Assembly: GCA_020342235.1 (NCBI GenBank)
Contig: CP073214.1
Span: forward strand, 806,001 to 870,000
Length of the DNA stretch: 64,000 nt
Reading direction: 5' to 3'
Source: Saccharomycopsis phalli
Taxonomy: Eukaryota; Ascomycota; Saccharomycetes; Ascoideales; Saccharomycopsidaceae
Positions 1 through 9,539 of the stretch are shown here, in pieces. The notes beneath the pieces are model-generated. The model was not told the DNA's origin and did no database searches. It saw only the letters and a list, made by a program, of their open reading frames with translations. Every line of letters starts with the position of its first letter. Position 1 is the stretch's first letter. Position numbers and translations under genes: made by a program.

Positions 1-660
1 CGTTGACGGCCTCATGGTGTAAAACGAGACTAACAAAATTAGATTTAGGTTTTGGCATTTATTTGTGGCGATTTTATGTTAAAATTTATGGTAACACCAG
101 TTGTATCACCACGAAAACATGCGTATTCACGCATTGGAACCAGCTACCCCAATCACCGTATACAGTATACAGAGGGTGAAACATGTACCTATTTTCTACA
201 AATTTGTCTAGTAGTGGGGGTGAAAGACAAATTAACGGTTAGTGGTACCTGGCGCATGTGTCTGCAATGTATAGTAATGTATGTCTTTAAGTCTTAGACA
301 ATCTGCTACTGGGTTAAATTGTAAATCATCACTTTTATATATTATGGGCATTCCGATCTGGACCAGTTTTTTTTTACTCCAACGAGCTAATTACCTGACC
401 CTCACATACTATACGTGGAATACAATTCTTTCTTCTAATAAGTTACCTTAACTTAAGTCACTCCTTTAAACATCAGTTTAAGAAAGAATTGCCTTCTATT
501 AATTCAACAGAAGTCAAATTTAGCTTGCTACTGCTACAACAAATAAAATAACAAGATAAACACACTGTCACTCCTTTAACATTTAGTCACTCCTTTACTG
601 TCATTCCTTTTACTGTCGTTCCTTACACTATATTATAACAAAACAAAACTTTTTATCAAC
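1..660. promoter_or_regulatory. TEC1 upstream region
   Basis: No credible gene is seen here; the open frames are short and begin at non-ATG codons. The region is AT-rich. It holds a match to the fungal TEA-domain site RCATTCY (GCATTCC, 348-354) and five copies of a GTCRYTCCTTTA-like element, one at 457-469 and four packed at 567-625. It is most simply the promoter and leader of TEC1. Promoter function is inferred from position. Confidence 0.55.
567..625 (+). repeat. M-CAT-like direct repeat array before TEC1
   Basis: Four related units follow one another: GTCACTCCTTTAA (567-579), GTCACTCCTTTA (586-597), GTCATTCCTTTTA (600-612) and GTCGTTCCTTA (615-625). A fifth lies at 457-469. The third unit contains TCATTCCT, the classic M-CAT site bound by TEA-domain proteins; the others differ from it at one or two bases. 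The array ends about 35 bp before the TEC1 start codon. Binding by Tec1 itself is an inference. Confidence 0.6.
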
Positions 661-2655
661 ATGTTTGAAGAAGACCGCAAGAATTTGCCAATGATTGTTG
701 ATATTTCTATCAGCGACGATGGCAGACAAATTTACCAAGTTCATGAGACCAAAGCTCCAGTTCGAATGAAGATGCCAAGCACCGGTGATGCCAAAATTGA
801 AGTTAAAGATGAAAAAGACATTGGAAAGAGATCTTTTGACGAAGTTGGCGGATACGAGGAAGTTTCTAAGAAGCAAATGAAGTTCGACAGAAGTCCAGCT
901 TTCAAGCGTTTTGAAGACGAAACCGAAGTATGGGGACCTGAGGCTGAAGCTGCATTTGAGGAGGCGTTGAGAATTATTCCAAAAAACGGCTTGAGTAAAA
1001 TCAAGGTTAGTGGAAGATCTTGTGGGCGAAATGAGTTAATCAGTGACTACATCTTGCAAGAGACTGGGAAGTTGCGTACCCGGAAGCAAGTAAGTAGTCA
1101 CATCCAAGTTATTAAGAACTTGAAGAAGAACCAAGAGATTATTACTTTGATTAATAATGGGCCTAGTGACCCAAATTCTTTGAAGAAGTTTGAGGAGGTA
1201 TTTTCTAAAATCACTTTTCAAAAATCCATTGGTGAGAACACGCAGTTGATGAACATCAACAAAAAGACGAGTCGCCGCAGATTCTCGTACAACCCAAAGG
1301 CCAACTGCGAGGTTGGATTGCAAGGCTTTGAAATGAAATACTTGAATAAGTCCTTGTCGGTCTTGAAGTCAAAAGAATTTGACACTCCATTGAAATTGAA
1401 GAGTGATGCAAACATTGGCAATAGATTCCCAGGTTTGTTTGAATTGGTTAGCAACAACACTATTCCATCGTTACATGGAATGTGTAAATTGAGTTTGCCA
1501 AGCAACTTCAACCAGGAGAAGAACATTGGCAATTATAACACTAACATCAACTTGGAGTTGAAAAACTTGTCGGTGAACGAGTCCAGCTGGTCTTGTCTTA
1601 CTGTTGTTTATTCTTTCGGCCAGGAGGTCGTGAGATTAAGTGACTCTGTCCAAATTGTTAACCAACACGTTGCAAACGGAGTCAAGAACATTGAAGTAAA
1701 GGTTAAGTTTGCCACTGAATTTTGGGATGCTTTCTTTGCCTCATTGGAGAAGGCTAATGCTGGTAACTTGTATGATGATAATCAAAAGAATGTTGCCATC
1801 AGAGCTATCACTGTCAAGCAGATTATCTTCAAGGATAACTTTGCTATGGAGGGCCCTCAAGCTCCTGCAAGTATCTTGAAGAAGGATATCAGATCCATCT
1901 TATTGTGGGAATTTTTGCGGGTGAATAGCCCTGCAAAGGCAATGACGTCTGTCAGAAGAATCCACTTACCAACTACCCAGTCACCACAGTTGGCTACTCC
2001 ACCGTTGACACCTTATCAGCCGCAAGTTGCTTACACACCATCTACCACTCCTCAACAGGCTACCACTCCACATCCAAACTTTTGCTCTTTGAAGCAGCAG
2101 GAAGATTTGATCAGCAGACTTGAGTCGCCTATTGAGTTGGAGAACACATTGAAGGTTGAGAGTAGCAACATTACCAAAAACGGCAACATCAACAACATCA
2201 ACAACATCAACAACATTAACCACATTAACAACCTCAACGACATTAACCACGTTAACCACATGACCAACCAGGACCAGAACCAGTACTCCCAGTTTGTTTC
2301 TTCAATGAGTTACTCACAGAACGAGAGTCCTAACTTTGTTACTCACAACCAAATGGGAATGGAGTTTGCGGGTCTCGAACCGTCATTTCATTCTATGGTC
2401 AACGTCAACGGTCCTGTTCCGAAGAAAATGCACATGGAGCCTACCATCTTACAGCAATTTGACAATTTCTGTAGCACCATTCCTGCAGGTTCTTACGGCA
2501 GTGCAACCGACTCAACTGCGTCTTTTAATTCAGACTTTTCTATGAATCAATCTTCCAATACTCAAAATATGTCTGATATTGGATTCTCTGATTTTGGTTT
2601 GGAAAACATGAAACAGACTTTCAAATCAGAAAATCCTGAGGGTTTGCTATGGTAA
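661..2655 (+). CDS. TEC1: TEA/ATTS-domain transcription factor Tec1
   Basis: A 664-residue protein starting at a true ATG. A TEA/ATTS DNA-binding domain lies at about residues 91-170, beginning at WGPEAEAAFEEAL and including the helix RTRKQVSSHIQVIKNLKKNQ, which is characteristic of the family. The rest is low-complexity and rich in Gln, Asn, Pro and Ser, including an Asn/Ile repeat, as in activation regions. In Candida albicans and Saccharomyces, Tec1 drives filamentous growth and biofilm or invasive programmes downstream of MAPK signalling. Its length is in the range of Candida Tec1 and longer than Saccharomyces Tec1. The upstream array of M-CAT-like sites suggests autoregulation. Identification is strong; the target genes are not visible here. 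Confidence 0.93.
   Translation: MFEEDRKNLPMIVDISISDDGRQIYQVHETKAPVRMKMPSTGDAKIEVKDEKDIGKRSFDEVGGYEEVSKKQMKFDRSPAFKRFEDETEVWGPEAEAAFEEALRIIPKNGLSKIKVSGRSCGRNELISDYILQETGKLRTRKQVSSHIQVIKNLKKNQEIITLINNGPSDPNSLKKFEEVFSKITFQKSIGENTQLMNINKKTSRRRFSYNPKANCEVGLQGFEMKYLNKSLSVLKSKEFDTPLKLKSDANIGNRFPGLFELVSNNTIPSLHGMCKLSLPSNFNQEKNIGNYNTNINLELKNLSVNESSWSCLTVVYSFGQEVVRLSDSVQIVNQHVANGVKNIEVKVKFATEFWDAFFASLEKANAGNLYDDNQKNVAIRAITVKQIIFKDNFAMEGPQAPASILKKDIRSILLWEFLRVNSPAKAMTSVRRIHLPTTQSPQLATPPLTPYQPQVAYTPSTTPQQATTPHPNFCSLKQQEDLISRLESPIELENTLKVESSNITKNGNINNINNINNINHINNLNDINHVNHMTNQDQNQYSQFVSSMSYSQNESPNFVTHNQMGMEFAGLEPSFHSMVNVNGPVPKKMHMEPTILQQFDNFCSTIPAGSYGSATDSTASFNSDFSMNQSSNTQNMSDIGFSDFGLENMKQTFKSENPEGLLW
2182..2262 (+). 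repeat. Coding minisatellite in TEC1 (Asn/Ile repeat)
   Basis: Tandem near-9-bp units of the AACATCAAC type encode an Asn-Asn-Ile run that decays into Asn-His/Asp-Ile-Asn units toward the 3' end. It is inside the low-complexity C-terminal half of TEC1 and is likely to vary in length between strains. Confidence 0.8.
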
Positions 2656-2922
2656 CATTGCTATTGCCGCTACTTTTTCTTCTTTCTCCTTTTTATCACT
2701 TTAGAATGTTTCTATAAAAATCTTTAATGATTTGAGTCCAAATTACTGGTGATATACTTTTTGTGTTGGAATATTTATGTCTAGTATTTTTATTTAAATA
2801 TTTTTCAATCGGCTTGGTTTTTTGATAGTGTAAGAATTTAAATGTACATTCTGCAAAGTTGGTATGACGGCAAAATTCGCTCTGGACCTGTGGTTTGAGC
2901 AGACTGTGCTCCTCGCTGAATT

Positions 2923-2928
2923 CACGTG
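2923..2928. promoter_or_regulatory. CACGTG box upstream of CCM1-like gene
   Basis: CACGTG followed by AC, the Cbf1-type E-box, ends 51 nt before the ATG at 2980. Similar boxes stand at nearly the same distance before TFB3, AMD1, YAR1 and TMA19 in this window. The position also argues that the in-frame GTG at 2926 is not the start codon. Confidence 0.5.
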
Positions 2929-2979
2929 ACCACTATAGTAAATTTTTCGTCTCTCACCATTGGTAGCGACACAACTTCA

Positions 2980-5103
2980 ATGTTTCGAAATAAGTCCAGC
3001 TTGCTGCTACTTAAATTAGCTGTTCGGAACAATTACTTGAACAGCAAGATATCATTAAGCTACTCTAATGCAAATGTAACTTATAAAACTGGTCGTTTCT
3101 ACAGCAGTGATCTTCAGTCCGTTGATGTTGCCAGCACAAAAGCAGTTAACGACGAAGCTGATTTTCAGGCAGCTAGAGCAAAGTCAATTGGCTTGTTGAA
3201 GGAGCAATTATCTGGCTTAAAGAAAGAGTTGGCCAACCCTGGAAAAACCCCTTTACAAGTGTTTGAGCATTTTCAAGGCGAGTTCAGCGAGATTGCCAAA
3301 TTCCCAATTGGAAGAGGTGATTTGATGAAGAACAGCATAGACTATTTGGGTGATAGCATAGACAAATTTTTGGAAAACACTGTCAATGAGTTAAAACAGC
3401 CTTCACGGAATGCCGTGACGGCTCCTTCTTTGAAACTGGTGTTTGACTTTTTGTTGGAGAGTAACATCATGCTTCCTTCGCACATGGTGAAAATTGCCAC
3501 GTACTTTATTTCGATTGACAAGCCGGACCAGGCGTTGGCTCTTTACCCTGAATATGTCCAGTATCTTGCTCGGAAGAACCGAACCCCGCCTTTTTCGGTC
3601 AAGAACGTCACCTTGGTTGCGTATTTGAGATACTGCGGGCTCAATTCCATCGAAATTGATGACAAGTACATTGGCCAGTTCCTCGGCATGAAAAGCTGGC
3701 CCGGACATCTTGCCGTAAAGAATGTTCTTGATCAGCTGGGCATTGAAGACTTCCTGATTCTTGACAAATGTAGGGAGTTGAGACTTGGGGCCACCGATTT
3801 GAGCAACCCAGACGTCTTGCACAAGCTTATATCGTTCACCCAAAACAACCAGGTGTTCTATGCTAGAAGAGAGTGGCAGACAATCCAGTCTGTAGCCAAA
3901 GCACAGGGAACCAAGTTGTCTACCCCAATTTATACTGCTGCCATTTCTGTGTTTGCAAAGATCAACGCCCCGCAAATTTCAGTGCAAATCTGGAACGAAA
4001 TGTTAAAGGAAGGTGTTAAGCCAAGCACTGAGACATGGAATGCTTTGTTGTTAGCGATGAGTAGAAGAGGAAGTACCGTAACCAAGAAGAACACCATCAA
4101 GTCGATGTTGGATCAAATGAAGATCCAGAACGTCAAGTTCTTGCCTTCAACATATGCGACTTTGTTTAGATGCTACGGGCTCGCCCAGGACTTTGAGAAT
4201 ATTGACAAGACGTACGACGAATTGGTGAAGAAGAATATCCCATTAACGTATGATATTGAGTGCAGCTACATCTCGGCATTGGCACTCTACAAGCTGGATG
4301 CTGCTTACGAAAAACTCAAGTCCTTGACCAAAAGTCCAGACTTTGAAGTAAGCATAGAAGTGGTTAACAGCTTGTTGACTGCGTTTATTAAAAAGAGGGA
4401 ATTTCGCCAAGCTGCATCTGTGCTTGACTTTATGTCTGAGAACCATGTGAAACCTGATATCGCCACCTACACTTCTATCTTGAATATGATGTTCAAGCAG
4501 TCTAGAAATAGAGGGTTGTCAGTCAAGCCAGAAGCCATTAATGACATTTTGGCAGAAATGAAATCCAATGGTATCGAGTTAAATAACGTGACATACAGCA
4601 CCATGATTGACGGGTTAATGAAGGACGGTAGCAGTATTGATACTGGAAGAAGATTGTTTGAACATTTGAAGGCGTCCACGCCTCCAAATAAAACCATCTA
4701 CACATCAGTAATAGGTGCCGAGTTGAGAATCGGAGCTACAGAAAATGCCGAGACTGTGTTTAAACAATACTTGACCAGCCACAAGGGAGATTCTGTACCG
4801 GATGTCCAGATGTTTAATACTATCATAAAGGGCTTGGCTAACAGAAAGCAGTTCAAAAAGGCAGTGGACTACCTTGACTTGTTATTAGAGAAGAAGGGAA
4901 ACCCTAACTTGTACACGTTCTATTTCTTGTTGGACTCTAAGAATAAAGATGCTCATGATCCAGAGCTAATCAACAAAGTATTGCAAGTGCTTAATTCTAG
5001 AGATATATTTTATGGTGAACGCTTACCAAAGTTGATTATTGATCTACTGAAACTGGGCGTGAAGGTGCCAGAAAAGGTTTTGCAAAAACTGTTGGCTGCT
5101 TAA
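2980..5103 (+). CDS. CCM1: Mitochondrial PPR protein, CCM1-like
   Basis: About 707 residues from the ATG at 2980; the frame opens earlier only at a GTG. The N-terminus (MFRNKSSLLLLKLAVRNN) is basic and hydrophobic and looks like a mitochondrial presequence. The middle and C-terminal parts hold repeated pentatricopeptide-type helices, for example TYTSILNMMFK, TYSTMIDGLMK and MFNTIIKGLAN, from about residue 300 onward. Length and layout fit Ccm1, the yeast mitochondrial factor needed for group I intron removal and small-subunit rRNA stability. PPR proteins evolve quickly, so another mitochondrial RNA-binding PPR protein is possible. Confidence 0.7.
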   Translation: MFRNKSSLLLLKLAVRNNYLNSKISLSYSNANVTYKTGRFYSSDLQSVDVASTKAVNDEADFQAARAKSIGLLKEQLSGLKKELANPGKTPLQVFEHFQGEFSEIAKFPIGRGDLMKNSIDYLGDSIDKFLENTVNELKQPSRNAVTAPSLKLVFDFLLESNIMLPSHMVKIATYFISIDKPDQALALYPEYVQYLARKNRTPPFSVKNVTLVAYLRYCGLNSIEIDDKYIGQFLGMKSWPGHLAVKNVLDQLGIEDFLILDKCRELRLGATDLSNPDVLHKLISFTQNNQVFYARREWQTIQSVAKAQGTKLSTPIYTAAISVFAKINAPQISVQIWNEMLKEGVKPSTETWNALLLAMSRRGSTVTKKNTIKSMLDQMKIQNVKFLPSTYATLFRCYGLAQDFENIDKTYDELVKKNIPLTYDIECSYISALALYKLDAAYEKLKSLTKSPDFEVSIEVVNSLLTAFIKKREFRQAASVLDFMSENHVKPDIATYTSILNMMFKQSRNRGLSVKPEAINDILAEMKSNGIELNNVTYSTMIDGLMKDGSSIDTGRRLFEHLKASTPPNKTIYTSVIGAELRIGATENAETVFKQYLTSHKGDSVPDVQMFNTIIKGLANRKQFKKAVDYLDLLLEKKGNPNLYTFYFLLDSKNKDAHDPELINKVLQVLNSRDIFYGERLPKLIIDLLKLGVKVPEKVLQKLLAA

Positions 5104-5404
5104 AAGACAGTGTAAATAAATGTAAATAGTAAGAGCAATAGCAACTACAAATCCATACAAAACAACCTGGTAGTACTTTTCTAGTTTGAAACCAGAAAGC
5201 CTTGGGTATATTTATAGACATTGTTAAACAATTGATGAGCCCCAATGCAGGGCATTTCTGCATCTGCCACTTTACTATTTACAGCATATTATCAGTCATA
5301 GGCATTATCTATAAACGCATATATACAGTTACTAAAGACACGCAGATTGCTATCATGACCACCTAGACGACAGTTTCAATTCCTTTCCCATTTTATTTAC
5401 ATGA

Positions 5405-6196
5405 TTAGTTGGCGGCATCAGACTTTCCCAATGCCTTTGCGAATATTGGCCCTGACCACCGGTTGAATCTATCCAAGGCATTTGTTGGATTATCCAAGGC
5501 AGGACGAACATCCAAGAAGAACGATGGTGCTCCATCGGGGCCTTCTGGACCACCATAATAATCAATGACATATCTCACTTCTTTCCAGTTGTCCGATTTG
5601 GTAAAATCCCCTCCATTGTTTCTCAATACAGTCCAGTCATGTCTGTCAAATGGCGCATCCCCTTGAAACCGATCTGGGAATAGTTTTCCCATCCAGATGT
5701 ACCATTGTGCCTTTGGAGATAATTGGTTTGGCTTACCCGTGAATTTTTTCAATCTCGGTTGCACCTTGGTTTTGTCGGTGTATGGTTGTTCCCACTCGAG
5801 GATCTCTTCCCAGGCTCCTTCGTTCAAAAAGTTGTGAACATCTACCATAGATTCAACCGCTTCCTCCGGGATCCCATCCCCCTTACCTTTACGAACCATG
5901 GCATTGAACATCTGCTGAGGTGACGGATACTCCCAAAACCCTCCTTCTTCTCCCCTTGGAATACTGGAAATCGTTCTCTCAACAGGTAAATCCATCTTCT
6001 GGCCATGTAGCTTACTTGAAGATATGTTGTGAGGCATGTTATTCAAAGGGTTGATTTCTCCATCGTGCTCGATTGGACACTTTGCTACCTGCATAGCACC
6101 GTGGTCCACCGGACATCCGCCAGAAACTGGCTTAGTGTGATTTACAGGACATTTGCCCTTGGCTTCGTTAGATGCATCTGCCCAGAACCAACCCAT
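5405..6196 (-). CDS. CYC3: Holocytochrome c synthase (haem lyase)
   Basis: A 263-residue protein with three N-terminal Cys-Pro haem-regulatory motifs (KCPVNH, GCPVDH, KCPIEH) and the haem lyase core: residues such as [30 protein letters not shown] and VIDYYGGPE. The enzyme attaches haem to apocytochrome c in the mitochondrial intermembrane space. Its length is close to Saccharomyces Cyc3 (269 residues). The sister enzyme Cyt2, for cytochrome c1, shares the same domain, so the exact paralogue is a little less certain than the family. The gene is convergent with CCM1, and a Reb1-type site lies about 50 bp upstream of its ATG. Confidence 0.9.
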   Translation of the reverse strand: MGWFWADASNEAKGKCPVNHTKPVSGGCPVDHGAMQVAKCPIEHDGEINPLNNMPHNISSSKLHGQKMDLPVERTISSIPRGEEGGFWEYPSPQQMFNAMVRKGKGDGIPEEAVESMVDVHNFLNEGAWEEILEWEQPYTDKTKVQPRLKKFTGKPNQLSPKAQWYIWMGKLFPDRFQGDAPFDRHDWTVLRNNGGDFTKSDNWKEVRYVIDYYGGPEGPDGAPSFFLDVRPALDNPTNALDRFNRWSGPIFAKALGKSDAAN

Positions 6197-6248
6197 GTTG
6201 CAGTATAGTTGTGTAGCTGTTGATGGGGCAAATTTTCATTTGATGCAT

Positions 6249-6256
6249 TTACCCGG
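6249..6256. promoter_or_regulatory. Reb1-type site upstream of CYC3
   Basis: TTACCCGG, the consensus of the general regulatory factor Reb1, sits 52 nt upstream of the CYC3 ATG. The motif match is seen directly; occupancy is inferred. Confidence 0.45.
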
Positions 6257-6339
6257 CGTGCGTTGCGACACAAACATTAGTGCAAGGACTTGTGTTAAAC
6301 TACAGCCATGATGTTTGGTCAACTAGCATAGATATAGGA

Positions 6340-7020
6340 CTATTTATCACCAACAAAGGTAGGCCCGCGGGTTTCTGTGATGTCACCAAATCCCCATTGA
6401 ACCATCATTGAAATAAATGCCGTGGCAATTGCATATTCTCTATGTATCTCGTCTTCATCAATGAGTAACTCAAAGTCAAACTTGAATTGTCTCATTAGTC
6501 TCACCTTGGCGATCCTTTTTCTAGCTTCTTCGTCACCTCCTCCTGGATTTACCACTTTTTCCAAGAATTTTGACCCGCGCGACCATTGGTATTTCATACT
6601 ATCATTAAGATAGAATGTCTTGTAACTGCCGTCAATTCCTGTTTCATTTCTGACTTCTCTATGTTGTACGCCTATTTTGTTGTGCCAGTCCACCGAAGTG
6701 GAAAAAAATCCACATCTGATAGTAGCTACTTCGATTCTAGATGGATATTCCATCAAGCTCCAGACAGGATTCAACGGACTCTCTCGTTCAATTGTATATA
6801 CCTTATTCCCGGATTTGTCAAATATGTTTACTGCTCGGTGTCGGTTTTTTCTGTCTCTTCTGAGATAATAAGCGCTAGGACAAGGTACCAATGGTTCTAT
6901 ACTGGCATCAGTAGTACGGTAGTCTAAATAATGCTTGAACCCAAGATGCTCTGCGAAGTAGGTTGACACAGTAAGAAATGCTTCTTGCGAGTAGACAGCA
7001 GGTGCTTCGAATATTGGCAT
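6340..7020 (-). CDS. Tubby C-terminal-like domain protein
   Basis: A 226-residue protein of unknown specific role. It alternates beta-strand-like segments such as YYLRRDRKNRHRAVNIFDKSG, KVYTIERESPLNPVWSLMEYP and IEVATIRCGFFSTSVDW, followed by a C-terminal helix-like segment. This matches the general pattern of Tubby-C-like (LURP-one/scramblase related) fungal proteins. There is no signal peptide or clear membrane span. It lies between CYC3 and EMG1, all on the same strand but with their own spacing, so context gives no function. The family assignment is by eye and moderate. Confidence 0.7.
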   Translation of the reverse strand: MPIFEAPAVYSQEAFLTVSTYFAEHLGFKHYLDYRTTDASIEPLVPCPSAYYLRRDRKNRHRAVNIFDKSGNKVYTIERESPLNPVWSLMEYPSRIEVATIRCGFFSTSVDWHNKIGVQHREVRNETGIDGSYKTFYLNDSMKYQWSRGSKFLEKVVNPGGGDEEARKRIAKVRLMRQFKFDFELLIDEDEIHREYAIATAFISMMVQWGFGDITETRGPTFVGDK

Positions 7021-7161
7021 ATTTTTTTATGTGGATAAAGATGAATCTTGGAATACAAACCTTTATATATGGCATGCTGCCTTTTGTGCATACACAGTTA
7101 CATCACTTACATCGTCTTCTATGGGATACATACATTATAGGCCACAAAAAGCTCTAGTAAT

Positions 7162-7893
7162 TCACATGATATTCCAGGCATCTTCACACCCGTGGCAAAA
7201 CTTGCTGCAAGCAACTGAGGCAGAAAGAGGAAAGTCAGATACACCAATCTTTTCGTCTACAAACTCGTCGGCAAAGTTATCCTTACCACGAGCCATAGCT
7301 CCAACAAACACACATATGCTCTCATCCTCATCCAAAGTCTTCAAATAGTCTTGAACTCGCACTACCTTGGCATCGAATGACAAGGTAATCTTGCGGCATT
7401 TGTTCGGCAAATGGTCGCTGATTGGATTCTTGATAACCTTGAGTAACTTTTCCTGGGAGTTAACGGATCTGATAGACAACTTGTGCAACAATTGCACCAT
7501 CAACCCTGAGAATCTCTTAAACGTTCTTGGAATACGAACACTTGGATTTACCTCTATCAAGACTCCACGGGCCGTCTGAATGTATACCTGCAACTTACCG
7601 GCTTTATTGATTGGAGAATCAAGCAACGTCAAAAGACATTGATGTGTTATATCTGGCCGAGCCTCTCCAATATCCTTGCCCATCTTTCTGAGTAGCCCTT
7701 GGTGATCATCACAGTTGAGTAACGCATACTTGTCTCCACCACCACCATTGCTGATCTTATGAGTCTCTAAGCACGCCTGAGATAATACTACAATGAGGCG
7801 TTGTGTTTCCTTGTCCTTTGAACTCAATGGAGTAGGTTGCACTGGCACTAACGATGGAGTCACGTCGGCTGATTTTCCGTTTGATTCACCCAT
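7162..7893 (-). CDS. EMG1: 18S rRNA pseudouridine N1-methyltransferase
   Basis: A 243-residue SPOUT-class methyltransferase of the Nep1/Emg1 family. Diagnostic stretches are [51 protein letters not shown] and the AdoMet-binding C-terminal knot around [13 protein letters not shown]. Nep1 N1-methylates a hypermodified pseudouridine of 18S rRNA in the nucleolus and also has a separate role in small-subunit assembly. Length is close to Saccharomyces Emg1 (252). It is divergent from the SIS2-type gene; the 442-bp spacer holds Reb1-, RRPE- and PAC-like motifs usual for ribosome biogenesis genes. Confidence 0.95.
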   Translation of the reverse strand: MGESNGKSADVTPSLVPVQPTPLSSKDKETQRLIVVLSQACLETHKISNGGGGDKYALLNCDDHQGLLRKMGKDIGEARPDITHQCLLTLLDSPINKAGKLQVYIQTARGVLIEVNPSVRIPRTFKRFSGLMVQLLHKLSIRSVNSQEKLLKVIKNPISDHLPNKCRKITLSFDAKVVRVQDYLKTLDEDESICVFVGAMARGKDNFADEFVDEKIGVSDFPLSASVACSKFCHGCEDAWNIM

Positions 7894-8335
7894 TATTATA
7901 ATGATTTTAAGATATTAGCGATTTTTATTGACCAAAAACAAATTCCCGAAATAAAATTAAAAAGAAAACAACACAAATGGTCATATATAGTCCTCTATCA
8001 ATCACCAATGTTAGTCCTCGTAGCGTTACTACTCCCCATTAGATAAAAAAATTTAAATACCATGAAAAATCGTGTTACCCGGAAAAACACTCAAGTCATT
8101 AGGAGATGAGGCTAGAATTCTAGAGTACTACAAATGTCGCAGGAGGTTACCAAAGTGTAAATATGCCGATTGCTTGACTATAAAATGTCCAATCCTACCC
8201 ACTCTCTTTGAACAGACCTTCATAGGTCCCATGTAGCAATGGGCACTATATACTACACACTGCCGTAACCAGCGCTCACAACCACGGTACGTGATGATTT
8301 CTAAGCTGGCCTTGTGTGTACCGTATTCGAGTAAC
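7894..8335. promoter_or_regulatory. Divergent promoter EMG1 / SIS2-type gene
   Basis: This 442-bp spacer has no gene. It holds a Reb1-type TTACCCGG at 8075-8082, an AAAAATTT run (RRPE core) near 8047-8054 and a GATGAG core (PAC-like) at 8105-8110. RRPE, PAC and Reb1 sites are the usual combination in front of ribosome biogenesis genes, fitting EMG1. Function is inferred from motif and place. Confidence 0.45.
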
Positions 8336-9433
8336 ATGCCGTTGAACGAGTTGTTTCATCCGAAAGAGAACCAGGAAGAAGGTGGTGGAAAAGTTATTAA
8401 AGATAGGCTGTCTGATGGGAGTAAACATCCTGTCCCAATACTTAATAATCCGTCAGTAAAGAGTCAATCAGTAGTCAAAACCGAGAGTGACGAGGATGCA
8501 AAGAAGATAAAAGTGAATGCCGGCGGAGCATTTTTGCGGGGTCAAAGCAAGGTTAATTTTATTGAGGCAACGGGCGAGGAAAGCGATCTGGATAGTGAGA
8601 AAAAGCCAAGTTCGGTGCATGCTCATTTCTACTTGGACGACACAATAAAGCACTCCACCCAGAGGTCTAGGAGTACGTCGCTCAGTACCAGCGAGCAGCG
8701 ACTGTCAATGGAGGTAAATGTGGATAGAGGAGCCAACGTTGAGGTTCGTTTACCACAGGATGATGGGAAGTTTCATGTCTTGATTGGGGTTACAGGGTCG
8801 ATTGCTTCGGCCAAGATTGTTGCGTTAATTCGCAAGATCGAGGAAACGTACCTGAAGGACAAGGTATGCATCCATGTGATAATGACGCCAGCATCTGAGC
8901 ATTTTCTCATCAATAACGAAATCCCGTCCAACGTTATAGTGTGGCGAGACAAGGACGAATGGTCCTTGTGGAAGGCCCGGGCAGATCCGGTATTGCATAT
9001 TGAGCTACGACGATGGGCGGACATATTTCTTGTATGCCCAATGACCGCCAACACCCTCTCTAAGATAGCTCTAGGGTTGTGTGACAATTTGCTCACCAAT
9101 GTGATCCGTGCGTGGAACACCCAGTATCCAATCATCATTGCGCCTTCAATGGTCAACTACAGCTACAACTCTCCCGTGACAAAGAGAAATCTCCAAATAA
9201 TCAAGGACAACATGAAGTGGATTCATGTGTTAAAGCCCACTGAGAAAGTGTTTGGCAGCTACGGGGAGATTGGTATGGGAGGGATGTGCGCCGAGAACCA
9301 GGTGGTTGACTTGATGAAGTGGCTAATCTCGACTGAGTACAAGGAATTATTGGGACCAATAGCTGGTCTTGAAGACGATGACGATGATTACGGCGATGAT
9401 GACGACGATGACGAGGAAGAGGAAAGTAAATAG
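8336..9433 (+). CDS. SIS2: Hal3/Vhs3-type flavoprotein (PPC decarboxylase subunit, Ppz1 inhibitor)
   Basis: About 365 residues from the ATG at 8336 (MPLNELFHP); the frame opens at a GTG 45 bp earlier. Residues from about 140 form the HFCD flavoprotein domain (FHVLIGVTGSIASAKIV, LRRWADIFLVCPMTANTLSK, FGSYGEIGMGGM), followed by an Asp/Glu-rich tail. In yeasts this family both inhibits the phosphatase Ppz1 (salt tolerance) and helps make the coenzyme A-pathway decarboxylase. The catalytic His is present in VLHIELRRW (about residue 221), but the Asn of the PxMN motif is Val and the active-site Cys position before GSYG is Phe. That is the Hal3/Vhs3 pattern, which needs Cab3 as partner. It is shorter than Saccharomyces Sis2 (562). 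SIS2 versus VHS3 cannot be told apart. Confidence 0.85.
   Translation: MPLNELFHPKENQEEGGGKVIKDRLSDGSKHPVPILNNPSVKSQSVVKTESDEDAKKIKVNAGGAFLRGQSKVNFIEATGEESDLDSEKKPSSVHAHFYLDDTIKHSTQRSRSTSLSTSEQRLSMEVNVDRGANVEVRLPQDDGKFHVLIGVTGSIASAKIVALIRKIEETYLKDKVCIHVIMTPASEHFLINNEIPSNVIVWRDKDEWSLWKARADPVLHIELRRWADIFLVCPMTANTLSKIALGLCDNLLTNVIRAWNTQYPIIIAPSMVNYSYNSPVTKRNLQIIKDNMKWIHVLKPTEKVFGSYGEIGMGGMCAENQVVDLMKWLISTEYKELLGPIAGLEDDDDDYGDDDDDDEEEESK
9373..9429 (+). repeat. Acidic-tail coding repeat (GAT/GAC run)
   Basis: A run of GAT/GAC and then GAG/GAA codons encodes the acidic tail of the SIS2-type protein. Acidic tails are typical of Hal3 and Vhs3 and are needed for their salt-tolerance role in Saccharomyces. 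Confidence 0.7.
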
Positions 9434-9539
9434 GTCGGATACGACCAAGAATGTGTGTGACATTTGTAGCACAATTTGTAGCACCCAACCAAGGTACACT
9501 AGTCATAAGCTGCATACAGCTATTCATTACATTACCCAC

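Noticed and set aside
3403-3975. 190-codon minus-strand frame
   Set aside because: Antisense to the CCM1-like gene, with no recognisable domain; it is explained by codon structure of the real gene.
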